Part shown: piece after piece, positions 10,753-20,067 of the stretch
Numbering within the stretch: position 1 is the first letter of the stretch
How the letters are laid out: each line of letters begins with the position of its first letter
NCBI RefSeq assembly: GCF_003601985.1
Contig: NZ_QZXA01000012.1
Coordinates: forward strand, 1-64,000
From: Mesorhizobium jarvisii
GTDB lineage: Bacteria > Pseudomonadota > Alphaproteobacteria > Rhizobiales > Rhizobiaceae
Length of the DNA: 64,000 nt
Reading direction: 5' to 3'
The notes under the pieces: generated by a model
Database searches by the model: none
Told to the model about the DNA's origin: nothing
Seen by the model: only the letters and a program-made list of their open reading frames with translations
Program-made: the position numbers and the translations under genes

Positions 10753-11652
10753 TCAGAAGGAGGGCCGCTTCAATCCGGCCGCAAGGTAGGCAGAAGCTAA
10801 CGTATTGGCCATCAGCATGGCAATGGTCATCGGCCCGACACCGCCGGGCACCGGCGTGATGGCGCCGGCTTGCTTGGCCGCCTCGGCATAGGCGACATCG
10901 CCGACGAGGCGCGACTTGCCCTCGCCCTTCTCCGGCGCGGGAATGCGGTTGATACCGACATCGATGACGGTGGCGCCCGGCTTCACCCAATCCCCCTTGA
11001 TCATTTCCGGCCGGCCGACGGCGGCGACCAGGATGTCTGCCGTGCGGGCAAGCGCCGGCAGTTCCTTGGTGCGGCTGTGGGCGATGGTGACGGTGCAGTT
11101 GGCGGCAAGCAGCAGATTGGCCATCGGCTTGCCGACAATGTTGGAGCGGCCGACGACGACGGCGTTGAGGCCGGACAGGTCCTTGCCGCGCACGCGCTCG
11201 ATCAGAAGCATAGAGCCGGCCGGCGTGCAGGGAACGAAGGCCGTGTCGAGCTCGCCCGTGCCGAGCTTGCCGACATTGATGAAATGGAAGCCGTCGACAT
11301 CCTTCTGAGGCGCAATCGCCTGGATGATCTTGCCGGCGTCGATATGGGCGGGCAGCGGCAGCTGCACCAGGATGCCGTTGATGGCCGGATCGGCGTTGAG
11401 GTCAGCGATGATCTTGAGCAACGCCTCTTGGGAAGTCTCGGCCGGCAGCGTGTGCTGGAGCGAATGAAAGCCGCATTCCTTGGCCGTGCGCGACTTGGAA
11501 GCGACATAGACCTGGCTGGCCGGATCCTCGCCAACGATGACCACGGCCAGACCAGGCTTGGCGTTGCCCTTGGCGACCAGCTCGGCGGTCAACGCCTTGA
11601 CCGTCCGCACCACATCCTCGGCAACGCTCTTTCCGTCAATCACTTCGGCCAT
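10753..11652 (-). CDS. folD: bifunctional methylenetetrahydrofolate dehydrogenase/cyclohydrolase
   Basis: Interconverts 5,10-methylene-, methenyl- and 10-formyl-tetrahydrofolate in cytosolic one-carbon metabolism. The 299-residue product shows YVASKSRTAKECG with the catalytic lysine K53, PQKDVDGFH, the NADP-binding loop GRSNIVGKPMANLLL and the C-terminal PGGVGPMTIAML. It is followed after 7 bp by the GlxA-type regulator gene on the same strand. Confidence 0.97.
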   Translation of the reverse strand: MAEVIDGKSVAEDVVRTVKALTAELVAKGNAKPGLAVVIVGEDPASQVYVASKSRTAKECGFHSLQHTLPAETSQEALLKIIADLNADPAINGILVQLPLPAHIDAGKIIQAIAPQKDVDGFHFINVGKLGTGELDTAFVPCTPAGSMLLIERVRGKDLSGLNAVVVGRSNIVGKPMANLLLAANCTVTIAHSRTKELPALARTADILVAAVGRPEMIKGDWVKPGATVIDVGINRIPAPEKGEGKSRLVGDVAYAEAAKQAGAITPVPGGVGPMTIAMLMANTLASAYLAAGLKRPSF

Positions 11653-11834
11653 GAACCATCCTCAACCCTGTTTCGCGCAACGCCGCTTTCGAGACGCGAT
11701 GTCCCGGCGCCGGCAACATGCAGTGCGGCATTGTCACGAAAATTCCGGCACGCAATCCCGTCAAAGCGCCGTCCAATGCCGTTTACGCGAAAACCGGGAG
11801 GGTTTTATTCGGCCTCGGTGATGTATCTTGTGGC

Positions 11835-14384
11835 TCAGAAGTAGCGGCGGCGGGCGCGGCTCTCGGTGAGTTCGCGGACCGCCTCGCGGAATTCGCGCAG
11901 GCTGGCACGAATTTCCTCGATCGGCGCCTGTTCGGCGCCTTCCTCAACCGGCGAAGGCTCCACCGATGGCTGCGGTGGATAGGCCGGTGGTTGCGGCGGC
12001 GCGGGCTGCGGCGGATACGGCATGTGCCCGGCATAGGGCGCCATGGCTTGGGTATAGGGGTAACCTGCAGGCGGCGGCGCCTGCCAGGGCTGCATCGAGC
12101 CGGCCTGTAATGCAGGGGGATAGGGCGGCGGAGCCGGATAGATCGGCAGTGGCGGCATCAGGGGCGACCGTGACGGCGGTCCCATCGGCTGGGAATAGGT
12201 GGCATCGAAGCCTGGCGGGAAAGGCGGCCGCGAGTAGTCCGACGACCGCTGCATGAAGGCGGCATCCGGATTCGGGAAGCCGGAGGGCATAGCAGCATCC
12301 GCCGGCCGCGCCTTGTCGCCAAAGGCGGCGAATTCGCTGTCATCGTCCGCCTCAGTGGATGGCTTGCGGGACAGAGCATTGCGCAATTTCGCCATGAGCG
12401 CGGCGACCCGCCCGGGCCGCTTGGCGGGAGCGGCTTCGGCCTGTGCCAAGGGCGGTGGCGGTGCTGGTGGCGGGGGTGGCACCGGCGGCACAGGCGCTGC
12501 CGGCATTGGCGACGCGGGCGGCGGTGCTGCCCGGAATGCCTGGTCTTCGACAGGCGCCTTGCGGTCGCGGCGCGAGCGCGATGTGGCGGTCTCGCGCAGG
12601 CTTTCATAGGCGCCGCGCATGGCACCGAGACCAACACCGGAGGCAAAGCCCAGGAACAGGCCGGCAAGCGCCATCACGACCCGCGATGGACCGTTCGGCT
12701 CGAGCGGAATGGAGGGCGGCGAGATGACGGTCATATTGGCGGTATTGATACCCTTCTGCTCGCCAATCTCCTTGGCGCGCAGAAGATATTGTTCATAGAC
12801 CGAGCGCTTGGCCGCGGCGTCGCGTTCCAGTTCGCGCATCGAGACCAGGTCGCTGTTGACGTCGCCGCTGCGGACCTTCATCTGCGCCAGTTGGGACGAA
12901 AGGTCCTGTTGGACCTGGATCGAGCGTTTCAGGTCAACCTGCAGCGACGAGGCGATGCGGCTGAGTTCCGCGGCAATGCGATCGCGTGCGCCGGCCAGCT
13001 GCGCATTGAGCGCCTGGAGTTCGGGATGGCGCGGACCCAGCCGGACCGCGGCACGATCGGCCTCCTGCTTGAGCGTGGCATATTGCGCGCGCAGATCGCT
13101 CATCGTGTTGGAATTGATTTCTTCCGGCAAAGTACCGCCAAGCACCGAATTGACATTGATCGAGCGGGCGGAGGCAGCGCGGGCGTTCAGTTCCGCCGTA
13201 CGCGCGCGAGCAACCGACAGTTGCTCGTTGACCTTGAGCATCTGATCATCGCTGATCAGGTGGCCCTGCGCGTCGACAAGGTCGTGCGTGGCCCTGAAAT
13301 CCTCGACCTTGCGCTCGGCCGCCTCGACGCTTTTGCGCATCTCCTCGAGTTTTGCCGTCAATTCGTTGTTGGCCCGGCCGGCGGTGAGGGATTGAAATTC
13401 ACCCGAGGTCTGCAGAAAGACATCCGTCATCGTTTCCGCGATGCGCGCCGATTTCTGGGCGTTCTGGGTGGTGACGCCGATCATGATCGTGGAGGTCTTG
13501 CCCGCGCGCTCGACCGAAAGGCTTTCAGCCAGATTGCCGACGGCAAGCGACAGGCGACGCGGTTCATCGGCACCGCCTGGTCCGTCGTGGCGCAACAGGA
13601 TCGAGCGGATCAGTGACATCGCGCCCAGGCCGCCCGAGCCTTGGCCATTGAACTCCGGATCGTCGGCGAGATTGAGCTTGTTGACGACCTTGCCCAGCAC
13701 CGTGCCCGAGGTCAGCAATCTGATCTGGTTTTCGACATTGACGAGTGTCGCGTCGGGAACAACCGCCATCTGGGTGAGGTCACGGTCCGAAAGTTTCAGG
13801 TCGCGCGGATCGACGACCAATTCGGTCATCGATTCGTATTTCTTCGGTGTCGACAGCGCGATCGCGATGCCGAGCCCGGCACCGATCAGGGTGGTGGTGA
13901 CGATCAGCAGTTTCGACCTGGCAATGCCACGCACGACCTGCATCGGATCGATCAGCGGCTTCCACTGTTGATCGTCCCTGCGATCGTCAAAGGATGCATT
14001 GGGCTCGCCTGCCTGGCGGGATCCGGCCGTGTCATGCGAGCGAGTGCTGCCGGAAGGTTCTCCAGCGGACTGCCTTGAATCCGGCATGGCCGGCTGCAGA
14101 TTGTCGGCGTCCTCTTGCGAGCGCCAGGCGTCGTCTTGTGCAGCCGCTTCCCGCTCTGGCCGCAAGCGTTCTGTTCCGGCGGCGGCGGACGGCGTTGGGT
14201 TCGTCCGCGCTTCGCGCCGTGAACGGGCAAGGCGATGGCGCGTGGCGGCATCCTCGCGCCATGCCGAATCCGCGCGATCGCCTATCGAGACCAGGGATGC
14301 GTCGTCCTCACCGCGCATGGCCTGGCCGAGCGCCAGCAACGAACGCTCGCGCCTCCAGTCTTCACGGTTTTCCCTGTCGACCAT
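11835..14384 (-). CDS. Wzz/ExoP-like polysaccharide chain-length protein
   Basis: Inner-membrane polysaccharide co-polymerase of 849 residues. A polar, Arg-rich N-terminal extension (about 140 residues) precedes TM1 (about 155-175) and the Wzz periplasmic domain. A long coiled-coil region follows, then a GNVR-type segment and TM2 (about 566-588). Instead of the BY-kinase domain of ExoP/Wzc, the remaining roughly 260 cytoplasmic residues are Pro/Ala-rich and end in an acidic/Arg-rich helix. No Walker A motif is seen in the tail. It probably controls length or export of the polysaccharide made by the neighbouring transferases. It diverges from the flippase gene. Confidence 0.85.
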   Translation of the reverse strand: MVDRENREDWRRERSLLALGQAMRGEDDASLVSIGDRADSAWREDAATRHRLARSRREARTNPTPSAAAGTERLRPEREAAAQDDAWRSQEDADNLQPAMPDSRQSAGEPSGSTRSHDTAGSRQAGEPNASFDDRRDDQQWKPLIDPMQVVRGIARSKLLIVTTTLIGAGLGIAIALSTPKKYESMTELVVDPRDLKLSDRDLTQMAVVPDATLVNVENQIRLLTSGTVLGKVVNKLNLADDPEFNGQGSGGLGAMSLIRSILLRHDGPGGADEPRRLSLAVGNLAESLSVERAGKTSTIMIGVTTQNAQKSARIAETMTDVFLQTSGEFQSLTAGRANNELTAKLEEMRKSVEAAERKVEDFRATHDLVDAQGHLISDDQMLKVNEQLSVARARTAELNARAASARSINVNSVLGGTLPEEINSNTMSDLRAQYATLKQEADRAAVRLGPRHPELQALNAQLAGARDRIAAELSRIASSLQVDLKRSIQVQQDLSSQLAQMKVRSGDVNSDLVSMRELERDAAAKRSVYEQYLLRAKEIGEQKGINTANMTVISPPSIPLEPNGPSRVVMALAGLFLGFASGVGLGAMRGAYESLRETATSRSRRDRKAPVEDQAFRAAPPPASPMPAAPVPPVPPPPPAPPPPLAQAEAAPAKRPGRVAALMAKLRNALSRKPSTEADDDSEFAAFGDKARPADAAMPSGFPNPDAAFMQRSSDYSRPPFPPGFDATYSQPMGPPSRSPLMPPLPIYPAPPPYPPALQAGSMQPWQAPPPAGYPYTQAMAPYAGHMPYPPQPAPPQPPAYPPQPSVEPSPVEEGAEQAPIEEIRASLREFREAVRELTESRARRRYF

Positions 14385-14434
14385 TGTCTTGGAGCTTCAC
14401 TCTTTGGCCGCTGGGCAGCGGCGGTCGGCTATTC

Positions 14435-14451
14435 GTTAAGCCACGCTAAAC
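14435..14451 (-). promoter_or_regulatory. possible CtrA-like box upstream of the Wzz gene
   Basis: On the minus strand the sequence reads GTTTAGCGTGGCTTAAC, i.e. TTTA-N7-TTAAC, one mismatch from the alphaproteobacterial CtrA consensus TTAA-N7-TTAAC. It lies about 50 bp before the Wzz/ExoP-like start in the divergent promoter region. A single near-match can arise by chance. Confidence 0.25.
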
Positions 14452-14568
14452 AAGCATAGGAAACAAAAGGTTAATTTCGGCAGGCCGGCGTGTAAGCTTT
14501 CCATAACCTCAAGTGCCGGAATTTCAGCGCCTTCGGGCCTCAGAACGGCACGTTAAGCTTTCCCGCCT

Positions 14569-15879
14569 ATGGCTTCCCGGCACATGACCGAAGCTCGCGG
14601 CATACCGCAAAGGCGCACTTTCGCCCGGATCGGCACTTTCGTGGCCGAGCGACGGGGGCTGGTGCGCGACTATTTTTCGGCGATCAGCGGCGCCGGTGGG
14701 CGACTGATGTTTTCGCTGGCCTATTTCATCGCCCTTGCCAACACTTTGTCGATCTCCGAATTCGGCATGTTCGCCACAGCTTCGGCGGCGGGCGTGATGC
14801 TGTCGCGGATCCTGGCCTTCGGTTTCATCTCGGCGCTCTATCGCACCGCCACCATCCGCCCCAATCTGATCGGCACCTTCACGGCCGGCTTCCTGCTGCT
14901 CGGCGTCGTCTCGCTGCCGCTCCTGGCGTTGGCCTCGTTCGGGGTCTACCTGATCTTCTTCGCCGGCACCGTGCCGCTGTCGGTGTTTTCGGCGATCGTG
15001 TTTGCCGAAGCGCTGTTGTGGCGGCCGGTCGAGGTGGCGCTGATCGTCAACAACGGGTTGGGCAAGTTCGGCCGCGCTGCGATCCTGGCGATCATGGCGA
15101 CGGCACTGCGGGCGCTTGGCGCGGTGCTGTTCATGGTCTCGGCGCAACACAGCATCTGGGCGTGGTCGTGGTTCTATATCGGCGCCAACGCCGCCTCGCT
15201 GGTTCTGGCTTTCGGCTGGTTCTATCCGCGCCAAAGACTGCGGCTGCGCATCGAGCTCTATCTCAGGCGGCTTGCCGATTCCATCTACGTCGCCGGCGCG
15301 GAAGTGTTGTTCTACCTGCAATCGGAATTCGACAAGCTGCTGGTGCTGGCGATCGGCGGCCCGCATCTGGCCGGCATCTATGCCATCATCATGCGGCTGG
15401 TCGACCTGACCGCGATCCCGATCCGCACCTTCTCGATGATGCTGGTGCAACGCATGATGCGCGCGCCGGACCTGTTGTCGCGGCTGGCGGTCAAGAGCGG
15501 CATAGAAGGCGGCGTGTTCCTGGTTTCGACGCTGGCGCTGCTGGCGCTCGGCATCGTGCTGCATTTCTTCCCCAACGCCCTCGGCAGGAACGTCTCCGAG
15601 GCCGCGCCGCTGGTGGCGCTGGCAATCTGCGTTCCGGGATTGCGCAATCTGGTCGAATACCAGGCGGAGCTTCTGTTCGCGCGCGGCCAGACGGCGGTGC
15701 GGGCGCTCAATCTCGGCTTGTTAGCCGCCCTGAAGGCGCTGCTTTTGACCTATGTGCTAACCACCATCACCGATACGTCAACGCTGGTGCTGTCGCTCAA
15801 CATCGTCTTCCTGCTGCTCTATCTCGCCTCGATGCTGCTGACCTATTCGGCGCTGCGCAGGCCGGCGAAAGCAATCTGA
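14569..15879 (+). CDS. polysaccharide flippase-like membrane protein (Wzx/MATE type)
   Basis: Integral membrane protein of 436 residues with about 10-12 hydrophobic segments and the start of a polysaccharide-transporter fold (FSLAYFIALANTLSISEFGMFATASAAGV). It probably flips lipid-linked oligosaccharide across the inner membrane for the adjacent polysaccharide pathway. No strong Shine-Dalgarno is present; an internal ATG at 14584 is an alternative. Its stop codon overlaps the left arm of a palindromic intergenic element. Confidence 0.8.
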   Translation: MASRHMTEARGIPQRRTFARIGTFVAERRGLVRDYFSAISGAGGRLMFSLAYFIALANTLSISEFGMFATASAAGVMLSRILAFGFISALYRTATIRPNLIGTFTAGFLLLGVVSLPLLALASFGVYLIFFAGTVPLSVFSAIVFAEALLWRPVEVALIVNNGLGKFGRAAILAIMATALRALGAVLFMVSAQHSIWAWSWFYIGANAASLVLAFGWFYPRQRLRLRIELYLRRLADSIYVAGAEVLFYLQSEFDKLLVLAIGGPHLAGIYAIIMRLVDLTAIPIRTFSMMLVQRMMRAPDLLSRLAVKSGIEGGVFLVSTLALLALGIVLHFFPNALGRNVSEAAPLVALAICVPGLRNLVEYQAELLFARGQTAVRALNLGLLAALKALLLTYVLTTITDTSTLVLSLNIVFLLLYLASMLLTYSALRRPAKAI

Positions 15880-15998
15880 ATTCAGGTGAGGCCGGCCTGC
15901 AAACAGCGGCTCCCTGCGCTTCCGGTGCTCACGTACAGTGGTACGCTCCGCTCCGGTTCTCGGAAGCCACTGTTTTCGGCTCGTCCTGACCTGAATTC
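15878..15998. repeat. palindromic intergenic element
   Basis: Perfect 10-bp outer arms GAATTCAGGT (15878-15887) and ACCTGAATTC (15989-15998) enclose an imperfect inner palindrome from about 15904 (ACAGCGGCT) to 15974 (AGCCACTGT), with CACGTAC / GTACG at the centre. The whole element fills the gap between the flippase and the converging DUF6492-like gene. It resembles rhizobial intergenic palindromic repeats; no second copy was seen here. It may also terminate transcription from both sides. Confidence 0.7.
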
Positions 15999-16007
15999 CT
16001 GCTCAGG

Positions 16008-16937
16008 CTAACCCAGCCCGATCAGACGACGGATGCGGCCGATATCGGTGCCGATGAAGGATTGCATGCCGATCGCCACCTGCTGCGGCGCCATGCCGGC
16101 AACGAAGCGGCGAAACTCGTCGTCCGATAAGGCCTCTCCCGTCCAGTGGACGCGGCAGAATTCCTCAGAACCGTGGAAGTGGCCGGCACCGTCCTGCAGA
16201 TCGTCGACATAGCGACCATAGATCATACATTCGGAGAATCTGCGCGCCGAGCCGACCACCTCGACCCAGGCGCGGCCATGGGCCTTCTCGATCTGGCCGC
16301 ACATGGCAAGCACGGTGTCGCGGCGCCAGGCGATCAGCGTCGAGATATAGTCGTGGGCCGACGCGCGCGACGGGTCGATGCCGAGCGCGGAACCCGCATT
16401 GCGCGACCAGATGCGATGCTCGTCGTGACCGTCATCGGCAAGCACGCCGTCGCGGCGGAACAGCCGCGCCTTGCCGTCGCGCCAGAAGGCGCCGCAGTCA
16501 AAGGCCTTCAGGAAAGCGACGTCGGAATCGCAGAAGACCAGAACGTCTTCCCGGGCATGCGCCGCGATGGCGATGCGGCGCAGCTGCTGCACGTGCCAGC
16601 CACGCAGCGGTTGCGTCTTCAGGCTGAACCAGACACGCCGGCGGAACAGGCTAAGCGGATCGTCGAAAGCGCGCAGCCAGCGCGGCAGCAGGTCACGCTC
16701 GTCGAGAACTGTGCGCCGGTTGGTCTCCAGCTGCCGGAAAAGCGCGACGTCGCGGTGTTCGACCAGGATGTAGTGGTGCGCGGCGCCGGAAACATGCCGG
16801 TCAAGCGTTTCGCACAACAGGCGGCAGCGCTCGAAATCCGGCGCGTAGCTCGCCGTCACCACCGCCGCCGTCGGCGTCTCCGGCAACAGGCCCGGGCCCG
16901 GGCCGACGAGAGCGTCTGGAACGAACCTTTTGTTCAA
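16008..16937 (-). CDS. DUF6492-like putative glycosyltransferase
   Basis: Likely cytosolic transferase of about 309 residues, resembling the DUF6492 group found in polysaccharide loci (recognised from memory). N-terminal VVTASYAPDFERCRLLCETLDRH and the central VFCDSDVAFLKAF, with a D-x-D-like motif, suggest a GT-A nucleotide-sugar fold. The start is unclear. A TTG at 16937 overlaps the preceding TGA stop (TTGA) and has GGAGAG 7 nt upstream, implying translational coupling; an ATG at 16973 is the alternative. The longer frame to 17189 would overlap the WecG gene by over 250 bp and is unlikely. Confidence 0.7.
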   Translation of the reverse strand: MNKRFVPDALVGPGPGLLPETPTAAVVTASYAPDFERCRLLCETLDRHVSGAAHHYILVEHRDVALFRQLETNRRTVLDERDLLPRWLRAFDDPLSLFRRRVWFSLKTQPLRGWHVQQLRRIAIAAHAREDVLVFCDSDVAFLKAFDCGAFWRDGKARLFRRDGVLADDGHDEHRIWSRNAGSALGIDPSRASAHDYISTLIAWRRDTVLAMCGQIEKAHGRAWVEVVGSARRFSECMIYGRYVDDLQDGAGHFHGSEEFCRVHWTGEALSDDEFRRFVAGMAPQQVAIGMQSFIGTDIGRIRRLIGLG

Positions 16938-17728
16938 CGGAGCTCTCCGGCCGTTTCGGCGCCGCGCGACCATCTCTGCTTGACGACCCGCCACAGGAAC
17001 ACCGGATTGCCGACGACGTAGCGGCGCCAGAGCCGGCCCGGCTCGACCGCCAGCCGGAACAGCCATTCCAGGCGCATGCGGCGCATCCACAGCGGCGCGC
17101 GGGGCACCGAGCCACTCAGGAAATCGAGCAGTGCGCCGACCGCGACCGGCATCGTGCAGTGGCGTTCGTCGATGTGGCGGGCGATCCACAGTTCCTGGCG
17201 GGGCACGCCCATGGCGACCAGCAGCATATCGGGCCGCAGCGCCGCGATCCGGCCGATGATCTCCGGCTCCTGCGCGGCGGAGAAATAGCCATCATGAATG
17301 ACCACGAAATTGTGCTGCACGGCAAGGGCCGCGAGCTTGACCGACGCCGCCTCGGCGTTGACACGCGTCGCGCCAAGCAGGCCGACGGTCAGCGGCCGCG
17401 TCGAGGCCTGCAGGAAGGCCGGCACGAAATCGGTGCCGTTAAGATTGTCCGGAAAGGGCGCGCCATAGAGAAGCTGCGCGGCGAGATCGACGCCGATGCC
17501 GTCCGGCAGGATGAGGAAATCGTCGAGCGCCTCGGCGAAGACCGGGTCTGAATAGGCGATGTTGGCATTGTGGGCGTTGAGGAAACTGACCTTGGTGAAG
17601 CGCCGCTCGGCAATCAGGCGGGCAAGCAGGGCGATGGCATCGTCCCAGCGGATGGCGAGCACGGAGATGCCGAGGATCCTCTTCAAGCTGTCGAGCCCGA
17701 AGGCCGCGCGGGCGGTGTGCATATTCAT
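16934..17728 (-). CDS. WecG/TagA/CpsF-family glycosyltransferase
   Basis: Transferase of 264 residues in the GT26 family, whose members add N-acetylmannosamine(uronic acid), glucose or similar sugars to lipid-linked intermediates. Visible motifs are SFLNAHNANIAYSDP, LPDGIGVDLAAQLL, LVAMGVPRQELWIARH and the C-terminal RRMRLEWLFRLAVEPGRLWRR, all typical. The ATG start overlaps the preceding stop as ATGA and has GGAGG 7 nt upstream. It is the middle gene of a GT4-WecG-DUF6492 operon. Confidence 0.92.
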   Translation of the reverse strand: MNMHTARAAFGLDSLKRILGISVLAIRWDDAIALLARLIAERRFTKVSFLNAHNANIAYSDPVFAEALDDFLILPDGIGVDLAAQLLYGAPFPDNLNGTDFVPAFLQASTRPLTVGLLGATRVNAEAASVKLAALAVQHNFVVIHDGYFSAAQEPEIIGRIAALRPDMLLVAMGVPRQELWIARHIDERHCTMPVAVGALLDFLSGSVPRAPLWMRRMRLEWLFRLAVEPGRLWRRYVVGNPVFLWRVVKQRWSRGAETAGELR

Positions 17729-18897
17729 GCAAACACCTCCTGCCTGACGGCCCCGAGTTTTTCCAAGCCATGCCGGATGGCGACATCCAGCGCCTTGACC
17801 TGCCGATGACGGAACGCGCCGCCATCGACGTCCCTGATATCGGCGGCCGCGGCCTCCAGGGCCCTGGCGAAGCCGGCCGGATCGTCGGTGACGACGCAAT
17901 TGTCGGGGCGATGGTCGATGCCGCGCAATGAGCGGCTGGTGGCGACCGAAGGCAGGCCGAGTTCGAAGGTCTCGATGGTCTTCAGCTGCACGCCGCTGCC
18001 GGCGGTGCTGATCAGCGGGACGACGGCCGCGCCGCACACGAACGCCCTGGCATCCGGGACACGGCCGACAAACTCGACGCCCGGATGCGCCGAGGTGACG
18101 CCCGAAGGCACGCGGCCGGCGATGCGGATGCGGAAATCGGGCCGCAGTTGCGGCACCACCTTGCCCAGGAACCAGTCAAGGCCAATGCGGTTCGGCTGCC
18201 AGGTCCAGGTGCCTATGAGGGCAGCGTCGCATTCAATCCGGCGCGGGCCGTTCCGGGTTGGCGCCTCGGCGCCGGTCACCAGCGGCAGCACCGCCGATCG
18301 GTCGGCGGCGGCGACACCGAGTGCCGCCCGGTCTTCCTCGGCCAGCGTGAAGACATAGCGTGCGCGGCGGCAGAGACGCTCTTCCACGACCTTGAGCAGC
18401 CTTGCCTCGCGGCGGAACAGCAGGCGCTGGAAGGGGCCGGCGGCAGCAGCCGCGTTCTCCCGCGCCGAGAGATGCTCGACATTGTGGGCGACGAAGATCG
18501 AAGGCTTGTCTTCGAAGAGCTTTTCGAAGGCGCCGGCGAACTGGACGGAATTCAGCACATAGCCATCGAACGGCCCGGCCTGTTCGAGAGCGGCCTGCAC
18601 TTCGTGCTCGGATACCGCACGCAGCTTGACCGAGGCGAAGGTAAGGCCCGACAGCATCGCCTTGCCGACCCAAGCGAGCTTTTGCGGCGCCGAGGCGCTT
18701 TCCGTGCGCACGTCGATCGCACCCAGCACAACGGTGTTTTCCGGGTCGGCCGCGGCCTTCCCGGGCCAGGTGAAACCGATGACCGTGACGCGCGCGCCGG
18801 CCCGCCGCAACGCAGCGATGATCGCAGCATTGGCGATCTCGTAGCCCGAGGCGAGAGCGCCGTCGGGCACGATCGATGTGGCGAACAGCAGATGCAT
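17725..18897 (-). CDS. glycosyltransferase family 4-like protein
   Basis: Transferase of 390 residues with a GT-B organisation. The N-terminal half begins MHLLFATSIVPDGALASGYEIANA, and the middle has FVAHNVEHLSAREN. The C-terminal donor-binding half contains LIGTWTWQPNRIGLDWFLGKVVP and VVPLISTAGSGVQLKTIETFELGLP, with the E-x7-E-like region. It probably adds a sugar in polysaccharide assembly. The start at 18897 is chosen because the longer frame (to 18960) lacks family similarity and AGGATAGGTGAG lies directly upstream. First gene of its operon, divergent from the GT2 gene. Confidence 0.85.
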   Translation of the reverse strand: MHLLFATSIVPDGALASGYEIANAAIIAALRRAGARVTVIGFTWPGKAAADPENTVVLGAIDVRTESASAPQKLAWVGKAMLSGLTFASVKLRAVSEHEVQAALEQAGPFDGYVLNSVQFAGAFEKLFEDKPSIFVAHNVEHLSARENAAAAAGPFQRLLFRREARLLKVVEERLCRRARYVFTLAEEDRAALGVAAADRSAVLPLVTGAEAPTRNGPRRIECDAALIGTWTWQPNRIGLDWFLGKVVPQLRPDFRIRIAGRVPSGVTSAHPGVEFVGRVPDARAFVCGAAVVPLISTAGSGVQLKTIETFELGLPSVATSRSLRGIDHRPDNCVVTDDPAGFARALEAAAADIRDVDGGAFRHRQVKALDVAIRHGLEKLGAVRQEVFA

Positions 18898-19068
18898 CTC
18901 ACCTATCCTGTGGTGTAGCCGGTAGCAAAGCGCGGTGAACCCTTGATTAAGCGAGCACAATCAACGGCCGAAAGCCCCTGCCCGACGGGCCTCTCCGTGC
19001 AAGGTGATTAACGAAACCTTATCACCGTGGTGCTACCAGAACGCGACTCACCATGTGGCTGGACACGG

Positions 19069-20067
19069 ATGATCCCTTTGCCATCGGATGGTTCGGTATC
19101 GATCGCTGGACGGTCTCCCCGGCTTAACGTCGAGGCTGTCGAAGCGGTCGTCACCTTGCCTACCTTCAAGCGGCCCGAACAGGTGCTGGAAACGCTGGTT
19201 TCGCTGCGCGCGCAGCGGACCGGCAGGCGCTTTGCCGTCATCGTCATGGAGAACGAAGCCGAGGCGCGGGAAGGCGCCAAGGCGGTGCTGCCGCTGTTCG
19301 AGCGTGGCGGGATGCCGGGCATGGTCATCATCGCGCATGAGCGCGGCAATTGCAGCGCCTACAATGCCGGCTGGCAGACGGCGATGCTGCACTTTCCGAA
19401 CTTCAGGCATCTGCTGGTCATCGACGATGACGAGATCGCCGATCCGCACTGGCTGGAACGCATGTGCACGGCTGCCGAGACGCTCGGCGCCGATATTGTC
19501 GGCGGCCCGCAAGTGCCTGTCTTCGCAGACGCTGTCCATGCGAGATGGGCGGAGCATCCGGTGTTCGCGCCGCCCTACCGGGAAACCGGGCGCGTGCCGG
19601 CGCTCTATTCGTCCGGCAATCTTCTGGTCGGGCGCAACGTGCTGATCGCCATGGGGCCGCCCTTCCTCGATCTCAGATTCAACTTCATGGGCGGCGGCGA
19701 TTCCGACTTTCTCAGCCGTGCGGCGCAGAAGGGCTTTGTGCTCAGCTGGTGTGCCGAGGCCAAGGTTCGCGAGACCGTCCCGGCGCGGCGCGTCGAGCCC
19801 GACTGGATCCGGGCCCGCAGCCTGCGCAACGGCGTGATCTCGACGCTGGTCGAGAAGAAGAAGCGCGCCGGCACGCCGCTGGCCGGCGCCAGGGTGCTGG
19901 CGAAAAGCCTGGCGCTGCTGGCCGCCGCGCCGTTTCGCGGCCTGGTCCGGCTGGCGCGCACAGGATCGCCGGCGATCGCCATCTACCCCGTCCATGTGGC
20001 GCTCGGCCGCGTGCTGGCCGAATTCGGATATGCCAATGAGCAGTATCGCCAGCCCGAGAAAAACTGA
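19069..20067 (+). CDS. glycosyltransferase family 2 protein
   Basis: GT-A fold transferase. VVTLPTFKRPEQVLETLVSL opens the Rossmann-like domain, with AVIVMENEAE and the metal-binding HLLVIDDDEIADPHWLERM; NLLVGRNVL and FNFMGGGDSDFL are typical acceptor-site features. The start is uncertain: GTG at 19027 and ATG at 19069 are both in frame and neither has a good ribosome binding site. The 3' end overlaps the polymerase-like gene by 32 bp, so the two are co-transcribed. Confidence 0.85.
   Translation: MIPLPSDGSVSIAGRSPRLNVEAVEAVVTLPTFKRPEQVLETLVSLRAQRTGRRFAVIVMENEAEAREGAKAVLPLFERGGMPGMVIIAHERGNCSAYNAGWQTAMLHFPNFRHLLVIDDDEIADPHWLERMCTAAETLGADIVGGPQVPVFADAVHARWAEHPVFAPPYRETGRVPALYSSGNLLVGRNVLIAMGPPFLDLRFNFMGGGDSDFLSRAAQKGFVLSWCAEAKVRETVPARRVEPDWIRARSLRNGVISTLVEKKKRAGTPLAGARVLAKSLALLAAAPFRGLVRLARTGSPAIAIYPVHVALGRVLAEFGYANEQYRQPEKN

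Noticed and set aside
19053..19127. 24-codon frame MWLDTDDPFAIGWFG... before the GT2 gene, possibly a frameshifted N-terminus
   Set aside because: The GT2 domain is complete without it, and no GT2 family feature is seen in the short peptide.
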